Positions 60,809 to 64,000 of a stretch of 64,000 bases of DNA are shown here, in pieces. Below the pieces are notes generated by a model. That model saw nothing but the letters and a program-made list of their open reading frames with translations, was not told the DNA's origin and did not search any database. The stretch is taken from positions 66,388,732-66,452,731 of the forward strand of contig NC_080044.1 in assembly GCF_012489685.1 (NCBI RefSeq), written 5' to 3'. Each line of letters begins with the position of its first letter. Within the stretch, counting starts at the first letter, position 1. The position numbers and the translations under genes are program-made. The DNA comes from Lotus japonicus (lineage: Eukaryota > Streptophyta > Magnoliopsida > Fabales > Fabaceae).

Positions 60809-62240
60809 GCTTAATACATCAGAAGGCCCCTGAAATTGTAAAGGGAATCAGTTCCAGAGCCTGTAAAATTTTCGCATCAAATTGGGTCCCTAAGAATTTT
60901 TTTTTAATTCAATTAAGGTCAAATGCTGCCAGACCTCAATTTTGTCATAGTCATCAATTACACGTGGCTTTTATAATTTTTTTAATTAAAAATAATAATT
61001 TTTAATTCCAACTCAATTATTTTATCAGAAAAAAAATTAAAACTTAATAAAAAATCTTCATCATCATCATTAATTAAGGGTGGGTTAACCCTATTAACAT
61101 AAAAAAAAATCTTTATCATCATCATCCATTTCCTCATCCTCTTCAACCCCAAATCATCATCATCATCCATTTCCCCACCCCAACCTGCATCATCATCAAC
61201 CCCCCACCCCACCCGACCTCACCCTCACCCCCAACCCCACCCCACCCGCAACCTCAACTCGACCCCTACCCCCAACCTCAGCCCCGCCGCCACCATACCC
61301 ACCCAAATCCCTAACTCTTAATTCATTCGGAGACGCACCACCATCAATACCAACAAGGAGCAGAACTAGAAGTAGAAGAAGAGAGGTGGTCATTGATGCT
61401 CGACCCTTCCTCCAGGAAACCCTTCGACTCCCCCGGTTACCGCTTCCTGGCCGTCTCCGCCGTCGTCGCCGACACGATAACTGCAGCGATGTTGTAAAAA
61501 CCTCGCAGACACAATAACCACCATCATCTTTCTCTCTCTGCCCTTCGATCTTCCTCTTGCAATTTCGATTCACAGATCTGGTTGGGGTGGGGGTTGGGGT
61601 TTTGGTTTTGGTTCCGATTGCAGGTGGGGTGGGTGGGGTTAGGGTGGTTCCGATTACAGGTGGGGGTGGGGTGATGTTGCAGGTGGGTGGGTGTTGGGGT
61701 TGAGGGGGTGAGGGTGAGGTTTGGGGGTGAGGGTGAGAATATTATGGTGATTTGTTTGGGGGGTGAGGAAGCCTTCAATTAATTCGAGGCTGAGAAGGCT
61801 GCAACCCAAAAGCCTTCAAAAGTTACAGATTTGGGAACGGGTTGTGGTGTTGGAGGCTGAGAAGGGGATTCTGGTAGTGATTTTGGGTTGCAGGTAGGTA
61901 GAAGGGGTTGTGGTGTTGGAGTTGGATGGAGGATTCCATGGTGGGGAATGGAGTTTTTAGTTTTCTAGAAATTGATTATGTGTTATGATGTTGAAGATGA
62001 GATGATGGATTTTTTTTTGTTATGATGTTGAAGATTTGCTATAATGTACTTATCTAGGTTTCTGTTATGACTCATGATGTTGAAGATGAGAGTTTTTTTA
62101 ATTTAATTTTGTTAATTTAATTTAATTTTGGATGATGATGATGAAGATTTTTTATTAAGTTTTTAAATTATTTTTTTCTGATTAAATTATTGAGTTGGAA
62201 TGAAAAATAATTTTTGTAAATGAGAACACTTAGAGTGAAT
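60809..62240. mobile_element. Element with long inverted repeats and a GC-rich core
   Basis: 60975-61080 (taattccaactcaattattt ... atcttcatcatcatc) is the inverse of about 62115-62225. Between them is a GC-rich, plant-leader-like core (61200-61900) with a coding-like patch around 61390-61500 (SSRKPFDSPGYRFLAVSAVV, plus strand). The CCCCACC / GGTGGGG tracts on each side are also partly inverse. It resembles the nearby BRUTUS-bearing Mutator-like element in design, but no target duplication was identified and the outer ends are not defined. Confidence 0.5.
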
Positions 62241-62639
62241 AATATGCTATGTAAATTGACAATAAAGCTTGTATTTATAGGGTTGGGGCCGTTGATAGTT
62301 TTTTCTACGAGTATGAGGAAAGCCCTTTAAACAAGGCATCTGAAGGGGGAAGTGGTCTTGGGCCAACTTCCCTTAGGTGGGGTGGTTGAGAAGCCGGCTA
62401 TAACCATAAATTAAAATAAACCGAGAAATGAGATGTGGTAAAGCTTAACTATTTTTTTATTATGATATTTTTATTTTCAAGATAAAAAGTATTTGAAAAT
62501 ATTTTTTTGTATTTTTAAAAAAATCAAAATTCAAGTTAAGTAGTAAAGAAAACATTCTTGATTATGTTTTTTAAGTTTTATATATCATTCAAATCTGAAG
62601 TGAAACTAAAGAAATTTTTTATTATTATTTATTTTTCTT
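62241..62639. other. Intergenic, no gene recognised
   Basis: AT-rich DNA between the inverted-repeat element and the tandem repeat. Confidence 0.5.
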
Positions 62640-63241
62640 GAGTTTTAGCATCGTATTGTTGTCACCCCAGATGCAACAGGCGCTAATTAAGTGACATAGA
62701 CACACTCGAAAACTCTTACTATGAATTCTAATATCTGTAGCAAATGATAAAAAGCTAAACGCTTGACAACTTGGACAACAAATCCACTTAGAATTCTTAC
62801 GCTTGAGCTAAGATGAAAAAGCACTAAATGCTCGTCATGGACAACAAACCGATATGGAATTCTAACATTTAGGGTAAGGTGATGAAGATATACACTCGAC
62901 AACTCTGATGAAGAATTTTAATGTATCTGACAAATGATAAAAAACAACTGACACTCGACAACCTGAACAATAAATCCACACAAGAAAGTCTAATGTTTGA
63001 ACTAAGGTGATAGAGCATTAGATGCTCGACACCAAATCGGCGTGAAATTCTAACGTATGGACTAAGATGATGAAGACATGACTCAACGACTCTAACGAGG
63101 AATATTCCTAATATCTAAATCAAATGATAAAAAAACAATAAACATTTGAGTACCTCGACAACAAAGGTAGAGAAGATAGACATTCTACAACTCTTACAAT
63201 GGATTCTAATGTCTAGAAGAAATGTTAAAAAAACAATAAAT
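62640..63241. repeat. Decayed tandem repeat, period about 190 bp
   Basis: Units beginning ACTCGAMAACTCT (62703), ACTCGACAACTCT (62893), ACTCAACGACTCT (63081) and a partial at 63181 share internal blocks (caaatgataaaaa, gacaacaaatcc, ctaaggtgatgaag). Each unit also contains smaller repeats of about 60 bp. Divergence is high. The array stops at the CACTA terminus. Confidence 0.75.
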
Positions 63242-64000
63242 CACTACACCAGAAATAGCCTTTTACAGCGCTTAAAAAAGGCCTTTTACAGCGGTTCCGA
63301 ACCGCTGTAGATCTCGCCGCTGTAAAAGACTCTACAGCGGTTCGAACCGCTGTAAAATGTTCCTTATTACAGCGGTTTATTCAGAATAACCGCTGTAAAT
63401 ACGCACCTACAACAGCGGTTATGTAGCTTAACCGCTGTACTTGGCTTACTTTTTACAGCGGTTTTTATGTTTAACCGCTATAATTGAGTGATGTCCATTA
63501 CAGTTTTTTCAGCCCCTGAATTACCCCTTGTTCAGCCATAAGATCAACATTTTTCTAAATTACAGCATATCAACATTCAGCCATATATAGAATCAACATT
63601 TCCTAAACTTCAACATATCAATAATTAACCTAAACATGAGAGTTTTTGTCTAGGTATCTAATGTACGTCCTTTTTCTAAAATAAGATATCATCAAAAGCT
63701 TAAAAATACAATAAGCACTAACAGAATTTAAATTCTAATGTATGCTAGAGCATAATAACTCCACTAATCCAAAAATGAATGGCAACCTGAAACATCATAT
63801 TTGATTATGTATCTTTCTAGACTTCTCTACCAAGTATAATTTAGCATAACTATGCCATTAAGAAATTAAGCAAATGATAAAAATATAATTAATAGGTTAC
63901 CATTGAGGAACAAGTTATATTCATATTATGCATGATAAGTTCTCAAAAACCTGCATTCCTACAAAAGCACAGTTTGGAAACAAACATAAGTAAATGTCAC
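63242..64000 (+). mobile_element. CACTA terminus with ACAGCGGTT subterminal repeats
   Basis: CACTACACCAGAAATAGCC at 63242 is a typical CACTA end, followed to about 63485 by many TACAGCGGTT / AACCGCTGTA motifs in both orientations. The rest runs out of the window; no gene is visible from 63490 to 64000. Confidence 0.8.

Noticed and set aside
62687..62902. 71-codon minus-strand frame
   Set aside because: It lies inside the ~190-bp tandem repeat, and its internal periodicity comes from the repeat.

Overview
The window is nuclear DNA of a eudicot plant, most probably a legume. Genes are split by GT-AG introns, introns and intergenic DNA are AT-rich, and the repeats are plant families: chromodomain Ty3/gypsy, L1-type LINEs, CACTA, hAT, Mutator-like, Stowaway, Tourist and Helitron. 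The legume assignment is inference from the overall look of genes and repeats. I see no bacterial, phage or organellar operon.

Layout. (1) 1-9.4 kb: the 5' part of a TMEM208/SND2-like ER protein gene (minus strand, continuing left of the window), a decayed gypsy integrase, and a complete 14-coding-exon gene for a mitochondrial AFG1/LACE1-type AAA ATPase (plus strand, 502 aa). (2) 11.25-17.42 kb: a young but dead chromodomain Ty3/gypsy element in minus orientation. It has 402-bp LTRs, a GAAAT target duplication and a tRNA-Tyr-type primer site, and is broken by stops, a frameshift and a 729-bp hAT MITE. (3) 18.2-25.3 kb: a complete 14-exon gene for a HAD-family 5'-nucleotidase (536 aa, minus strand) with a probable organelle presequence. 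(4) 26-30 kb: a CACTA terminus with unusual subterminal repeats, a dispersed 0.7-kb repeat and a MITE. (5) 30.7 kb: an intact intronless gene for a secreted S1/SPH (self-incompatibility-homologue) protein. (6) 31.3-43.2 kb: a nest of Helitrons carrying gene scraps, invaded by a Stowaway MITE, a hAT element and, inside the hAT, a LINE. (7) 44.9-56.35 kb: inward-facing CACTA termini with 40-bp subterminal repeats, enclosing an L1 LINE split by a 2.3-kb solo LTR (itself holding a Tourist MITE) and a Mutator-like element that has captured the first exon of a BRUTUS-type hemerythrin E3 ligase gene. (8) 56.3-59.4 kb: fragments of a SMARCAL1-type SNF2 helicase and of a MAEA/GID9 ubiquitin-ligase subunit, plus a truncated LINE inside a terminal-inverted-repeat element. 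(9) 60-64 kb: the second copy of the 0.7-kb repeat, a long-inverted-repeat element, a decayed ~190-bp tandem repeat and a third kind of CACTA terminus.

Three host genes look intact within what is visible: AFG1, the 5'-nucleotidase and SPH. TMEM208 is intact as far as it is seen. AFG1 and the nucleotidase both have N termini suggesting import into mitochondria. The rest is a layered transposon record in which target-site duplications, one empty site and split reading frames give the order of many insertions. The most notable parts are the captured fragments (BRUTUS, SMARCAL1, MAEA, RPA-like), which could yield small RNAs against their parent genes.
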